From JALZVT01 sp039029135 (GTDB lineage: Bacteria > Pseudomonadota > Gammaproteobacteria > Pseudomonadales > Azotimanducaceae), in the NCBI GenBank assembly GCA_039029135.1, contig JBCCGT010000004.1:210043-274042 (forward strand): a stretch of 64,000 nt of DNA, read 5' to 3'. Positions 25,658-34,660 of this stretch are shown in pieces. How positions within the stretch are numbered: the stretch's first letter is position 1; the number at the start of each line of letters is the position of its first letter. The notes below the pieces were generated by a model. That model did no database searches, had not been told where the DNA came from, and saw only the letters and a list, made by a program, of their open reading frames with translations. Made by a program: the position numbers and the translations under genes.

Positions 25658-26266
25658 ATGAATCGTGTTGCCTCGCCTACATCAGCCTCGTACCCGGAAC
25701 GCAGCCGTCCGAGCGCTCTCGTCTACGCACTGACCGCGTTCTGCGCGCTAGCCGCAGGGTCTGCCGTCGCCGATGACTTTGCCTACACCTACTTCGAAGC
25801 CGCGTACGTCCACAGCGATGGGGCGAACGGCGGCCTGCTCGCCGGTTCGATCGATGTGAGCAGCAATCTGCGTCTGCGCGTGGGCGGCACCCGGCTATCC
25901 GAATCCGGGGTTGACCTGACGGCGGCGGGTGCCGGCGTTGACTATATTGCGCGCGTCAGCGAGACGGTGAACGTCCTGATCGGCGGCGGCATCAACTACG
26001 CCGAGGTCGATGCCGGATTTTTTGATGCAGACTCCACCGATGCGTCAGCCGGCGTCAGCGTGCGGATTCTTGCGAGCCCGAATTTTGAGATCGAACCTAG
26101 CGTTGGCTATGTCTTCGGCGACTTCGACGACGCCGTGTTTGGTGTCGATGCCCGCTACTGGTTCAATCGGAACGTCGCGCTGCAGTTCGGCATTGGCGGC
26201 AGCACCGCAGACGGTTCGGATGCCATATTCGAGCTGGGCGTTCGCCTCGGCCCGCAATACCGATAG
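25658..26266 (+). CDS. Outer-membrane beta-barrel protein
   Basis: A 202-residue exported protein. AAGGG seven bases before ATG 25658 supports the start. The N-terminus carries a long signal peptide (hydrophobic core ALVYALTAFCALAAGSAVA, cleavage near Ala38). The mature part is a run of amphipathic beta strands with alternating residues and Gly/Asp turns (YTYFEAAYVH, LRLRVGGTRL, VNVLIGGGINYAEV, FEIEPSVGYVFGDF, VALQFGIGG), ending FELGVRLGPQYR with Arg rather than the usual aromatic. It resembles small eight-stranded porin-like proteins (YfaZ type). It lies next to the peptide gene, so a role in export or self-protection is worth testing. Confidence 0.8.
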   Translation: MNRVASPTSASYPERSRPSALVYALTAFCALAAGSAVADDFAYTYFEAAYVHSDGANGGLLAGSIDVSSNLRLRVGGTRLSESGVDLTAAGAGVDYIARVSETVNVLIGGGINYAEVDAGFFDADSTDASAGVSVRILASPNFEIEPSVGYVFGDFDDAVFGVDARYWFNRNVALQFGIGGSTADGSDAIFELGVRLGPQYR

Positions 26267-26274
26267 TTGGTCCC

Positions 26275-26295
26275 GCGCTCGCCGGTGGCGAGCGC
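26275..26295. terminator. GC hairpin after the beta-barrel gene
   Basis: GCGCTCGCC and GGCGAGCGC form a 9-bp stem with a 3-base loop starting 8 bases after the beta-barrel stop codon. No U tract, so the terminator role is tentative. Confidence 0.45.
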
Positions 26296-26481
26296 CGGCA
26301 AACACGTGCATCGGCCCGAGGTGACCCGCCGCTCGGCTAACTGGGCAGACGGCGTGCGGCACGCGCACTGAGAACAGGTCTGGTGAGGCTGACCCCGATT
26401 GGTTGACGGTTCCTGGCAGGAACCCACTGTCGAACGGTGCGCGCAGAGTCGAATGGGCCCAGGCGAGGTTTCGCCAAGGTC

Positions 26482-26568
26482 TGGTACCTGGGGTCGGACT
26501 CGAACCGACACGGTATTGCTACCACCAGAGTTTGAGTCTAGCGCGTCTACCAGTTTCGCCACCCAGGC
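26482..26568 (-). tRNA. tRNA-Leu, anticodon CAA
   Basis: On the minus strand the 87-base gene starts GCCTGGGTGGCG. The 7-bp acceptor stem is GCCTGGG/CCCAGGT, the anticodon stem is CTAGA/TCTGG around the loop CTCAAAC (anticodon CAA), the variable arm is long (GGTA-GCAA-TACC), as required of a class II tRNA, and the T arm is GTCGG-TTCGAGT-CCGAC. The CCA end is encoded. It should read UUG codons. Confidence 0.95.
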
Positions 26569-26582
26569 ACGGTGGAGTGGGG

Positions 26583-26611
26583 ACGATAGCCAAGGGTCCG
26601 GATACGGTCAA
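26583..26611 (-). promoter_or_regulatory. Sigma-70 promoter of tRNA-Leu
   Basis: On the minus strand TTGACC (26611-26606), a 17-bp spacer and TATCGT (26588-26583) stand 14 bases before the first base of the tRNA. Spacing is ideal and the -35 box nearly consensus. Confidence 0.7.
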
Positions 26612-26805
26612 ACCTGGCGCTGGTGTCGCGATCCGCGTCGCCGGATTGGTCGGCGTGAGCTGGCTGCTCGCCAAATGTGCGCGTCGCTCCCTCACGGCTT
26701 TGCGCCTGCTCCGCGCGCCTTGCGGCTTGACCTGGGCTAAGGCGCCTGAGCCTCGCCTGACGCTCGGCTGAAGTCAGCGATGCGCTTGCAGTATGCTCGC
26801 GCGCC

Positions 26806-27837
26806 ATGCGTACCGCCGACTTCGACTACGACCTCCCCCAGGAACTAATCGCGCAGAGCCCCGTGGAGCCGCGCGACCAGGCGCGGCTGCTCTTGGCAGC
26901 CGAGCCGTGCGCGCATCGCCGGGTGAGCGACCTTCCCGATCTGCTGGAACCGGGTGATCTGCTGGTCGTTAACGACAGCAAGGTCGTGAAGGCCCGTCTG
27001 CGCGCGGCCAAAGACAGCGGCGGTCGCGCCGAACTACTGCTGGAGCGCGCGCTCGACGTCGACGTCGGTCTTTTTCAGGTCAGAGTGAGTAAGCCACTGC
27101 TGCCTGGGCGCAAACTCGCTCTCGCGGGCGGGCAGGTCGTAGAAGTATTGGGTCGCGGTGCGGGTCGCGACGCGGAGTTCTATCGTTTGCGGTTCTCGCA
27201 ACCGATTTTGGATGTGCTCGAGGCCGTGGGTGAGGTCCCGCTACCGCCCTACATCGACCCGGCGGCGGCCCGTGCGGATCACGATAGCCGCTACCAGACG
27301 CTGTTCGCGGCTCAGCCCGGAGCGGTAGCGGCGCCGACTGCGGGCCTGCACTTCACCCCGAGACTGGTGAGCGCGCTCGAGGCGCGTGGCGTGGCTATCG
27401 CGCGCGTCACGCTGCACGTCGGGGCTGGCACCTTTCAGCCGGTTCGGGGAGAGGATCTGTCCGCCCATCGGATGCACTCGGAACGCTGGGAGATTCCGGC
27501 GGCGGCGGCCGAGGCGATCGAAGCGCGTCGCGGCCGGCTGGTGGCGGTCGGCACCACCGTGGTGCGCACCTTGGAGGCGGCGGCGGCTGGCGGCTGGGCG
27601 CCGCGTGATGGCGCCTGTGCGGGGGACACTGACCTATTCATCACGCCCGGCTATCGATTTCGACTGGTGGATGCGCTGTTGACCAACTTCCACCTACCGC
27701 GTTCGACCCTGCTCATGCTGGTCAGTGCCTTCGCGGGCCAGCGGCGCATTCAGGACGCCTATGCCGTCGCGGTAGCCGAGCGCTATCGGTTCTTTAGCTA
27801 TGGCGATGCCATGTTCCTCACGCGCGACGAGGCGTAG
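26806..27837 (+). CDS. queA: S-adenosylmethionine:tRNA ribosyltransferase-isomerase
   Basis: Transfers and isomerises the ribosyl group of SAM to preQ1 in tRNA to make epoxyqueuosine. The 343 residues match the family: start RTADFDYDLPQELIAQSPVEPRDQARLL, then LVVNDSKVVKARL, VPLPPYI, TAGLHFTP, VTLHVGAGTFQPVR and TNFHLPRSTLLMLVSAFAG. It lies directly upstream of a small hypothetical gene (opposite strand) and tgt, so two queuosine steps are side by side, as is usual in proteobacteria. Confidence 0.97.
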   Translation: MRTADFDYDLPQELIAQSPVEPRDQARLLLAAEPCAHRRVSDLPDLLEPGDLLVVNDSKVVKARLRAAKDSGGRAELLLERALDVDVGLFQVRVSKPLLPGRKLALAGGQVVEVLGRGAGRDAEFYRLRFSQPILDVLEAVGEVPLPPYIDPAAARADHDSRYQTLFAAQPGAVAAPTAGLHFTPRLVSALEARGVAIARVTLHVGAGTFQPVRGEDLSAHRMHSERWEIPAAAAEAIEARRGRLVAVGTTVVRTLEAAAAGGWAPRDGACAGDTDLFITPGYRFRLVDALLTNFHLPRSTLLMLVSAFAGQRRIQDAYAVAVAERYRFFSYGDAMFLTRDEA

Positions 27838-27854
27838 GCGAGTGGCGCGGACGG

Positions 27855-28274
27855 CTAGGGAGCGGGGGCAGCGCCGAGGTTTCGCAGACGTTGCAGCAGC
27901 CGCGCCGCCACGGGCAGCGTTCCTTCGCAGTCAGGCAGGATTTCGCCCAGGCGCGGATCGAGCGCACTAGGGTCGCGCGGCACGATTGGGGTCGCGTGGC
28001 TGAAGTCGTCGAAGTCGAGCTGTGTAACGCTGCGCCGATGCAGCCACTCAATCGCCGCCACATCGGGCTGTGTACATAGAGTATCGAATTGCTCTGCGAG
28101 CGTGACCACATCCCCCTGTGCGAGGATCAGCGCGCTGGTTGCCTCGTACCACAATTTGCCGACAAGCGCCGCGCGCCCGAGGCGCTGACTGTGGCTAATG
28201 TGGTTCGGCGCGGAATCGTCCGTCCCAGGCACCTGCTCGACTTCCAAGTACCAGCACGTTTGTTCAAGGATCAT
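27855..28274 (-). CDS. Hypothetical protein between queA and tgt
   Basis: A protein of 139 residues from ATG 28274 (an upstream frame to 28334 is open but crosses the predicted promoter). It begins ILEQTCWYLEVEQVPGTDD and has mixed alpha/beta character, with no signal peptide, no TM helix and a Cys in LCTQPDVA. I do not recognise it. It is encoded on the strand opposite to queA and tgt, has its own promoter, and sits in a relatively AT-rich pocket, so it could be a later insertion between two genes normally adjacent. Confidence 0.65.
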   Translation of the reverse strand: MILEQTCWYLEVEQVPGTDDSAPNHISHSQRLGRAALVGKLWYEATSALILAQGDVVTLAEQFDTLCTQPDVAAIEWLHRRSVTQLDFDDFSHATPIVPRDPSALDPRLGEILPDCEGTLPVAARLLQRLRNLGAAPAP

Positions 28275-28304
28275 CCGAGTGTCATTTTTTTGACGAATTG
28301 TCGC

Positions 28305-28334
28305 ATTATGTCGGAAGGTCGGACGTACAAACAA
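28305..28334 (-). promoter_or_regulatory. Predicted promoter of the hypothetical gene at 27855-28274
   Basis: On the minus strand TTGTTT (28334-28329), an 18-bp spacer and CATAAT (28310-28305) lie in an AT-rich patch about 30 bases before ATG 28274. Confidence 0.45.
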
Positions 28335-28483
28335 AACAATACTGTTTGACGCAATCTATCGCCGGCGCCAGGCTCCGCCGCCCACGGGACCCTTGAATCG
28401 CGCTAGCGCGCCCCAACGATGGTGTGATGCGGACGATACCCACCCTGCAGGAGCCGCTCTGAACATGACCGAGTCCCGCCCCT

Positions 28484-29599
28484 ATGTATGACCTTCTGGC
28501 GAGCGACGGCGCAGCGCGGCGGGGTCGCGTGACGACCAATCACGGCGTGATCGAGACTCCGGTGTTTATGCCCTGCGGCACCTACGGCACGGTTAAGGGC
28601 ATGACCCCGCAGCAGCTCGACGAGGTGGGCACCCGCATACTGCTCGGCAACACCTTCCACCTCATGCTGCGACCCGGCGACGCGCAAATCGCGGCGCTGG
28701 GCGGCCTGCACCGATTCATGCGCTGGTCCGGGCCGATACTCACGGACAGCGGCGGCTTTCAGGTCTGGAGCCTTGGCGAGCTGCGCAAGATTAGCGAAGG
28801 CGGCGTCACCTTTCGCTCGCCCGTCAACGGCGATCGGGTGGAGCTGACGCCGGAGCGCAGCATGGCGGTGCAGGCCAACCTCGGCAGCGACATCGTGATG
28901 TGCTTCGACGAGTGCACGACCTACCCCGCGACCGAGTCCGCCGCGCGCGAGTCGATGCAGCTCTCGATGCGCTGGGCCGCGCGCTGTCGCACCGCCTTCG
29001 ACGCGGGTGAAAACCCGAACGCGCTGTTCGGGATTGTGCAGGGCGGCATGTATCCGGCGCTGCGGCGAGAGAGCGTCGAGCGCCTGGTCGACGTCGGCTT
29101 TCATGGCTATGCGGTGGGCGGGCTGTCTGTCGGCGAGCCAAAAGAGGAGATGAATGCGACGCTCGCCGAGGTTGCGCCGCTGCTGCCGGCAGACCGGCCG
29201 CGCTACCTCATGGGCGTGGGCACGCCGCAGGACCTGGTCTTCGGCGTCGGGCAGGGCATCGACATGTTCGACTGCGTGATGCCCACCCGCAACGCGCGCA
29301 ACGGCTACCTGTTCACCTCAAAGGGAACGCTGAAGATTCGCAACGCCAGGCATCGCGACAGCGATCAGCCGATCGATGCGCAGTGCAGCTGCTACACCTG
29401 CAAGAACTTCTCGCGCGCGTACCTTCATCATCTCGATCGCTGCGGCGAAATGCTCGGCGCGGTGCTCGGCACGATCCACAATCTGCACTATTACCACAAC
29501 CTGATGAGCGAATTGCGTGGGGCTATTGAAACCGGTACATTCGGCGCCCTCGCCAACCGCCTCCACGCCGCCTGGGAGACCGATCATGACCTCGTTTAG
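28484..29599 (+). CDS. tgt: tRNA-guanine transglycosylase
   Basis: Exchanges guanine-34 for preQ1 in tRNAs with GUN anticodons, the step before QueA. The 371 residues contain the catalytic and substrate segments GNTFHLMLRPG, LTDSGGFQVWSL (nucleophile region), FDECTTYPA, GIVQGGMY, GYAVGGLSVGE and the nucleophilic Asp in FDCVMPTRNARNG. The zinc site is CSCYTCKNFSRAYLHH. The start at ATG 28484 follows family length (YDLLASDGAARRGRVTTNHG). The end overlaps yajC by 14 bp. Confidence 0.97.
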   Translation: MYDLLASDGAARRGRVTTNHGVIETPVFMPCGTYGTVKGMTPQQLDEVGTRILLGNTFHLMLRPGDAQIAALGGLHRFMRWSGPILTDSGGFQVWSLGELRKISEGGVTFRSPVNGDRVELTPERSMAVQANLGSDIVMCFDECTTYPATESAARESMQLSMRWAARCRTAFDAGENPNALFGIVQGGMYPALRRESVERLVDVGFHGYAVGGLSVGEPKEEMNATLAEVAPLLPADRPRYLMGVGTPQDLVFGVGQGIDMFDCVMPTRNARNGYLFTSKGTLKIRNARHRDSDQPIDAQCSCYTCKNFSRAYLHHLDRCGEMLGAVLGTIHNLHYYHNLMSELRGAIETGTFGALANRLHAAWETDHDLV

Positions 29600-30017
29600 C
29601 AGTATTTCTGCTGCCACAGTCGACGCTGCGCCCGTCGATCTCGGGACCGCCGACCTCGGCACCCAGCTCGCAAACGCGACAGACGCCGCGGCTGTCGACG
29701 GCGCTGCGCTGCTCGCGGGTGCGCCCCCGCCGTCCGCCGGTTGGGAGCAGTTCATCTTCCTCGGCGTGTTCGTGCTGATCTTCTACTTTCTGCTCATACG
29801 GCCGCAGAACAAAAGACGCAAAGAGCACCAGGCGCTCATGGCCGGGCTGGAGAAGGGCGATGAGGTGGTAACGGCGGGCGGCATCGTCGGCGAAGTGACG
29901 AAGGTCGAAGAGGATTTCGTCCAGCTCAAGGTCGGCGAGGGCGTCAAGCTGCGCTTTCAGAAGTCGGCGGTCGGCGCGACCCTGCCCAAGGGTACGCTTA
30001 AGTCGCTCGAGGCCTGA
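29586..30017 (+). CDS. yajC: Preprotein translocase subunit YajC
   Basis: Small inner-membrane protein that associates with SecDF. The 143-residue protein from ATG 29586 has an unusually long, Ala/Asp-rich N-terminal part (about 55 residues) before the single TM helix (FIFLGVFVLIFYFLLIRPQ), then the conserved KRRKEHQALMAGLEKGDEVVTAGGIVGEV. It starts inside the last codons of tgt and is followed by secD after 5 bp, the usual tgt-yajC-secDF operon. Confidence 0.95.
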   Translation: MTSFSSISAATVDAAPVDLGTADLGTQLANATDAAAVDGAALLAGAPPPSAGWEQFIFLGVFVLIFYFLLIRPQNKRRKEHQALMAGLEKGDEVVTAGGIVGEVTKVEEDFVQLKVGEGVKLRFQKSAVGATLPKGTLKSLEA

Positions 30018-30022
30018 GGCCG

Positions 30023-31978
30023 GTGGCCGACAATCAGCTCGTAGGCGAAAGCCTGATCGGCCTTGGCGGCGGCTCACAGCGGCCGCCGAACACCTACCCG
30101 CTGTGGCGCTATCTGCTGCTGATTATCGTGCTGGGTGTCGCCGCGGTGTACGCGCTGCCGAACCTCTATCCGCCGGATCACGCGCTGCAGGTTAAGCCCG
30201 TTGACGCGGATGCGGTCGCCGACGCCGGGCTGCTGCAGCGCAGCGCCGAGCTGCTCGCCGACGCCGGAATCGAAATCAAGGGCCAGGAACTGGCGGGCGG
30301 CAACGCGCTCCTGCGGGTCGACAGTAATCGCACCCAGCTTGCGGGCAAGACCGTGTTGAACGAGGCGCTCAATCCGCCGGGCGGCGCCGACCCGGCGTAC
30401 ACCGTCGCACTGAACCTGGCGCCGACCACACCGCTGTGGCTGCGCGAACTCGGCGGCAAGCCGATGTCGCTCGGTCTTGATCTCTCAGGCGGGGTGCACT
30501 TTCTGCTGCAGGTCGACATGGACACGTTTCTGGGCAAGCGCTCGGAAGAGATGGCCAAGACCATCGAAAGTCTGCTGCGGGCCGAGCGAATTCGCGCCGT
30601 GCCGCAGCGCCGCGGCTCCTGGGCGAGCGGCGGCAACAACATTCGCATCCCGTTCCAGACCGAGGCGTACCGCGAGGAGGCCTGGCCGCTGCTCAACGAT
30701 CCGCAAAACGTCGTGGGCTATGACATCACACGGGACACGGTTGGCGGTCGCCCCGGCATCGCACTGCGCCTGTCTGAGGAGCGTCAGCGCATCCTCGAAG
30801 ACTACGCGATCGATCAGAACCTCGAGAGCCTGCGCAAGCGCGTGAACGAGCTCGGCGTATCCGAACCTCTGGTGCAGCAGCTCGGTCGGTCGCGGATCGT
30901 CATCGACCTGCCCGGCATGCAGGACAGCACCGAGGCGAAGAAGATCATCAACAAGTTCGCCAACCTAGAGTTTCGACTGGTTGCCGCGAACACGCTGCGC
31001 GATTCAGAGGTGGATGTCTTCCCCTACGAAGGTCGTAACGTGCGGCTGGAGAAAGAGAACATCGTCACCGGTTCGCAGGTCACCAACGCCGTGCAGGACT
31101 ACGATCCGGAGTCGGGCCTGCCGCAGGTCAGCATCGAGCTCGATGCGGAAGGCGGTCCGCGCATGAACGAGATCTCGGGCGACAACATCGGCAATCAGAT
31201 GGCCGTGCTGTTTCTCGAGTCGAAGACGCGGGAGTTGCTGGACGCGGACGGTCGACCGCGGGTAGACGAGGAGGGCAAACCCATGCTCGTCACCACGGAG
31301 GACAAGCGGCTCATCAACGTCGCTACGATACGCGCGGCGCTCGGCTACAACTTCCGCATAACGGGGCTCGACAGTCTGGGCGAGGCTCGCGAGCTGGCCC
31401 TCCTGCTGCGCGCGGGCGCGCTGGCTGCGCCCATGTACATCGTCGAAGAGCGCACGGTTGGCGCGCAGCTCGGCGATGACAACATCCGCAACGGTTTCCT
31501 CAGCCTGCAGATCGGGCTGGGCCTGGTCGCGCTGTTCATGCTGTTCTACTACCGCCTGTTCGGCGTTGCCGCGGTGTGCGCGCTGGGCGCGAACATCGTT
31601 CTCATCGTTGCCATCATGTCGATTTTGGGCGCGACCCTGACGCTGCCCGGCATCGCCGGCATCGTGTTGACCATCGGCATGGCGGTCGACGCTAACGTGC
31701 TGATCTTCTCGCGCATACGCGAGGAACTTCAGGACCGCGCGCCGCAGGCCGCGATTCAGGCCGGCTTCGACCGTGCGTTCGTCACCATTCTCGATGCCAA
31801 CGTCACGACGTTCTTCGTCGCGATCATCCTGCTGTCGATTGGCAGCGGCCCGGTGAAGGGCTTCGCCATCACCCTAGCCATCGGCATCGCGACCTCCATG
31901 TTCACCGCGATCATGGGCACGCGCGCCATCGTCAACCTGATGTACGGCGGTCGCAAGCTGACCAAGCTTGCCATCTGA
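30023..31978 (+). CDS. secD: Protein translocase subunit SecD
   Basis: RND-type subunit that uses the proton gradient to pull secreted proteins out of SecYEG. Start is GTG 30023, 5 bp after yajC. The 651 residues show TM1 (YLLLIIVLGVAAVYALPNLYPPDHALQ), the D1 motif GLDLSGGVHFLLQVD, the large periplasmic P1 domain, then TM2-6 with LLRAGALAAPMYIVEERTVGAQLGDD and GIAGIVLTIGMAVDANVLIFSRIREEL, which holds the conserved Asp used in proton transfer. Confidence 0.97.
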   Translation: MADNQLVGESLIGLGGGSQRPPNTYPLWRYLLLIIVLGVAAVYALPNLYPPDHALQVKPVDADAVADAGLLQRSAELLADAGIEIKGQELAGGNALLRVDSNRTQLAGKTVLNEALNPPGGADPAYTVALNLAPTTPLWLRELGGKPMSLGLDLSGGVHFLLQVDMDTFLGKRSEEMAKTIESLLRAERIRAVPQRRGSWASGGNNIRIPFQTEAYREEAWPLLNDPQNVVGYDITRDTVGGRPGIALRLSEERQRILEDYAIDQNLESLRKRVNELGVSEPLVQQLGRSRIVIDLPGMQDSTEAKKIINKFANLEFRLVAANTLRDSEVDVFPYEGRNVRLEKENIVTGSQVTNAVQDYDPESGLPQVSIELDAEGGPRMNEISGDNIGNQMAVLFLESKTRELLDADGRPRVDEEGKPMLVTTEDKRLINVATIRAALGYNFRITGLDSLGEARELALLLRAGALAAPMYIVEERTVGAQLGDDNIRNGFLSLQIGLGLVALFMLFYYRLFGVAAVCALGANIVLIVAIMSILGATLTLPGIAGIVLTIGMAVDANVLIFSRIREELQDRAPQAAIQAGFDRAFVTILDANVTTFFVAIILLSIGSGPVKGFAITLAIGIATSMFTAIMGTRAIVNLMYGGRKLTKLAI

Positions 31979-32014
31979 CCAGGCAAAGCAATAAGCAAGA
32001 CAGCGAGAGTCACG

Positions 32015-32953
32015 ATGGCCAATCCGACATTCAATATCGACTTCATGGGCAAGCGCTTCGTCGCGCTTGGCCTGTCGATCTTTCTCGTGCTGGGCTCGAT
32101 CGGCCTGCTCGCGGTGCAAAGCCTTAGCTGGGGCCTGGACTTCACCGGCGGCACTCTGGTCGAGGTGTCCTATCCGGCGGCCACCGACCCGCAGACGGTG
32201 CGCGACGTTCTGGACGGCGCCGGCTTCGAGAATGGCATCGTGCAGAACTTCGGCACCGATCAGGACATTCTGATCCGCATGCCGCCGCAGGCGCCGACCA
32301 CGGATGGCGCGGACGCGGGCCTGAGTGACAGCATTCTGGCGGCACTGCGAGACGTTGATTCAGGCGTCGAGATGCGCGCGCAGAGCTTCGTCGGCCCGGC
32401 CGTGGGCGAGGAACTGACCGAGAGCGGTGGACTCGCCATGATCGCGGCGCTGATCGTGGTCATGCTGTACATCCTTGTGCGCTTCACCGGCAAGTTCGCG
32501 ATCGGTGCGGTCGTCGCGCTCGCCCACGACGTGCTGATCGTGCTCGGCGCGTTTAGCCTGTTGCGCTGGACCTTCGACCTGAACGTGCTGGCGGCCATCC
32601 TGGCGGTCATCGGCTACTCCCTGAACGATACGATCGTCGTCTCCGATCGCATTCGGGAGAATTTTCGTCGTCAGCGCAAAGGCGGTCCGGTCGATGTGGT
32701 CAATCGCAGTTTGAACCAAACGCTTGGGCGGACGTTGGTCACCTCGTTGACGACCTTGCTGGTGCTCGTCGCGCTGCTGGTGGCCGGTGGCGAGGGCATC
32801 TTCGGCTTTGCGGTCGCGCTCACCATCGGTGTTGTCATCGGAACCTATTCGTCCATCTACGTCGCGGCGAACATATTGCTGCTGCTCAAGATTGACCGGC
32901 AGGATCTGCTGGTCCCAGAGAAAGAAAACGCTGACGCAGAGCTCATGCCCTGA
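32015..32953 (+). CDS. secF: Protein translocase subunit SecF
   Basis: Partner of SecD in the SecDF-YajC complex. The 312 residues begin with IDFMGKRFVALGLSIFLVLGSI and have LDFTGGTLVEVSY, the periplasmic P4 domain, and the membrane segment LAAILAVIGYSLNDTIVVSDRIREN that pairs with the SecD TM4 motif. Separated from secD by 36 bp. The next gene, suhB, converges on it with 18 bp between. Confidence 0.97.
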   Translation: MANPTFNIDFMGKRFVALGLSIFLVLGSIGLLAVQSLSWGLDFTGGTLVEVSYPAATDPQTVRDVLDGAGFENGIVQNFGTDQDILIRMPPQAPTTDGADAGLSDSILAALRDVDSGVEMRAQSFVGPAVGEELTESGGLAMIAALIVVMLYILVRFTGKFAIGAVVALAHDVLIVLGAFSLLRWTFDLNVLAAILAVIGYSLNDTIVVSDRIRENFRRQRKGGPVDVVNRSLNQTLGRTLVTSLTTLLVLVALLVAGGEGIFGFAVALTIGVVIGTYSSIYVAANILLLLKIDRQDLLVPEKENADAELMP

Positions 32954-32971
32954 GCCGACGCGCCGGTCGCG

Positions 32972-33835
32972 TTAGGACGCCTGGTGCTCCCCCTCGACCG
33001 GGTCGGGGGGCCGATTCGCCGCACGCAGCGCCCGCGCGTGGGGACGGGTGATGCCGACCAGCGCCTTAAACAGCTTCGGATTGGCCGCGACGATGTCGCC
33101 GCCCTCTAGGAAGTTGTCCCCCCCAGACAGATCGCCCACAAAGCCCCCGGCCTCTCTGACCAGCACGACTCCCGCGGCGATGTCCCATGGCTTGAGGCCG
33201 GGTTCCCAGAACGCATCGAAACGGCCAGCGGCCACGTAGGCCAGGTCCAGCGCGGCCGATCCCATGCGTCGCATCGCGCCGCACTGGGCCATGCAGGCAT
33301 TTTGCACGGCGCTGTAGGCCTCGACGCCATTGACCACGTGCGCCGGCGGCAGCCCGCTGGCGATCAGCGTTCCCTCCAGCGTCGGTCGATTGCGCACGCG
33401 GATGCGCTTGCCGTTGAGCTGCGCACCCTTGCCCCGGCTCGCGACGAACTCCTCGTTCTTTAGCGGATCGACGATCACGCCGTGCTCGACCTGTTTCCCT
33501 TTCAGGCACGCGATCGAGATGGCGAAATGCGGAATCCCGTGCAGGTAGTTGGTGGTGCCGTCGAGGGGATCGATGATCCAGGTGTATTCCGCGCCGCCCG
33601 GACCCACACCGGGGCCGTTGGACACGCCCTGCTCTTCGCCGATCACCGCGTGATCCGGATAGGCCTGATGCAGCGCCTCGACAACCATCGCCTCGCAGTC
33701 GCGATCGACCTCGCTCACCAGGTCGTTGCGCCCCTTGTGTTCCACGGTCAGCCGATCCAGCCGATCGAGCGCGCGCATCATGTGATCGCCCGCCTTGCGG
33801 GCGGCGCGAAGGGCGATGGTGGCCATGGGTTCCAT
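32972..33835 (-). CDS. suhB: Inositol-1-monophosphatase
   Basis: Mg-dependent phosphatase of the IMPase family; in E. coli SuhB also takes part in rRNA transcription antitermination. From ATG 33835 it has 287 residues and the usual beginning MEPMATIALRAARKAGDHM. Metal motifs are intact: GEEQG (Glu), IIDPLDGTTNYLHG (Asp, Leu, Asp, Gly, Thr) and the C-terminal PWDIAAGVVLVREAGG. A C-terminal extension of about 20 residues is Pro/Arg-rich. Divergent from trmJ, as in E. coli. Confidence 0.95.
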   Translation of the reverse strand: MEPMATIALRAARKAGDHMMRALDRLDRLTVEHKGRNDLVSEVDRDCEAMVVEALHQAYPDHAVIGEEQGVSNGPGVGPGGAEYTWIIDPLDGTTNYLHGIPHFAISIACLKGKQVEHGVIVDPLKNEEFVASRGKGAQLNGKRIRVRNRPTLEGTLIASGLPPAHVVNGVEAYSAVQNACMAQCGAMRRMGSAALDLAYVAAGRFDAFWEPGLKPWDIAAGVVLVREAGGFVGDLSGGDNFLEGGDIVAANPKLFKALVGITRPHARALRAANRPPDPVEGEHQAS

Positions 33836-33901
33836 AGGGATGCTCGGGCGTCGGTGGGGGTAGAATGCGCGGCCGCATGCTAGCAAACAACGGCACGGAA
33901 A

Positions 33902-34633
33902 CTGAACGCGCTCGACCACATTCGTATCGTCCTCGTCGAACCCAGCCATCCCGGGAACATCGGCGGCTGCGCGCGGGCGCTGAAAAACATGGGCATGCAC
34001 CGGCTGGTGCTCGTGAATCCCGCTCGGTTCCCGAATCCGCAGGCAGAGTGGCGCGCGGCCAACGCGCTAGACGTGCTGGACGGCGCCATCGTTGTCGACA
34101 GCCTGGACGAGGCAATCGGCGATTGCGCCCTGATCTACGGGACCGGTATGACGACGCGGCGCATACCCTGGCCGGTGGTGTCGCCACGGGCCGCCGCCCG
34201 CGAGGTCGTGGCCTCGGGGGTCGGCGAGACCGCGATTCTGTTTGGCCGCGAAACCAGCGGCCTCACAAACGAGGAACTGCGGCGCTGCCACAAGCACATC
34301 CAGATTCCGGCGAATCCGGAGTATGGGTCCCTGAATCTCGCGATGTCGGTGCAGGTCGTCTGCTATGAGCTTTACGGTCAAACGCTTGAACCGGATCTGT
34401 CGCAGACTGCCCACTGGGACCGCCGCTGGGCGACGAACGCTGAGTTCGAGGGCTTTCTGCAGCATCTCGACGAAACGCTGATCGATATCGATTTCTACGC
34501 CGCCGAACAGCGGGGTCAGTCGCTGACGCGCCTGCGACGACTGTTCTCGCGCACGCGGCTGGACGAGACCGAGGTGCAGATGCTGCGCGGGGTGCTGTCG
34601 CAGATCCGCAAGCAGCGAGAACGCAGCAGCTAA
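33902..34633 (+). CDS. trmJ: tRNA (cytidine/uridine-2'-O-)-methyltransferase TrmJ
   Basis: SPOUT methyltransferase for position 32 of tRNAs. The core is clear: HIRIVLVEPSHPGNIGGCARALKNMG, LIYGTGMTTRR, ETAILFGRETSGLTNEEL and IPANPEYGSLNLAMSVQVVCYEL (the trefoil knot). The family N-terminus lies upstream of the first ATG in this frame (33989). An in-frame TAG at 33881 and the absence of ATG, GTG or TTG leave only codons such as CTG 33902 as start, giving about 243 residues. An ATG at 33877 is in another frame, so a one-base sequence error is the alternative. Order suhB, trmJ, iscR is conserved. Confidence 0.85.
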   Translation: MNALDHIRIVLVEPSHPGNIGGCARALKNMGMHRLVLVNPARFPNPQAEWRAANALDVLDGAIVVDSLDEAIGDCALIYGTGMTTRRIPWPVVSPRAAAREVVASGVGETAILFGRETSGLTNEELRRCHKHIQIPANPEYGSLNLAMSVQVVCYELYGQTLEPDLSQTAHWDRRWATNAEFEGFLQHLDETLIDIDFYAAEQRGQSLTRLRRLFSRTRLDETEVQMLRGVLSQIRKQRERSS

Positions 34634-34660
34634 CGCGCCTTTGCGGGCGCACATCCGAGT

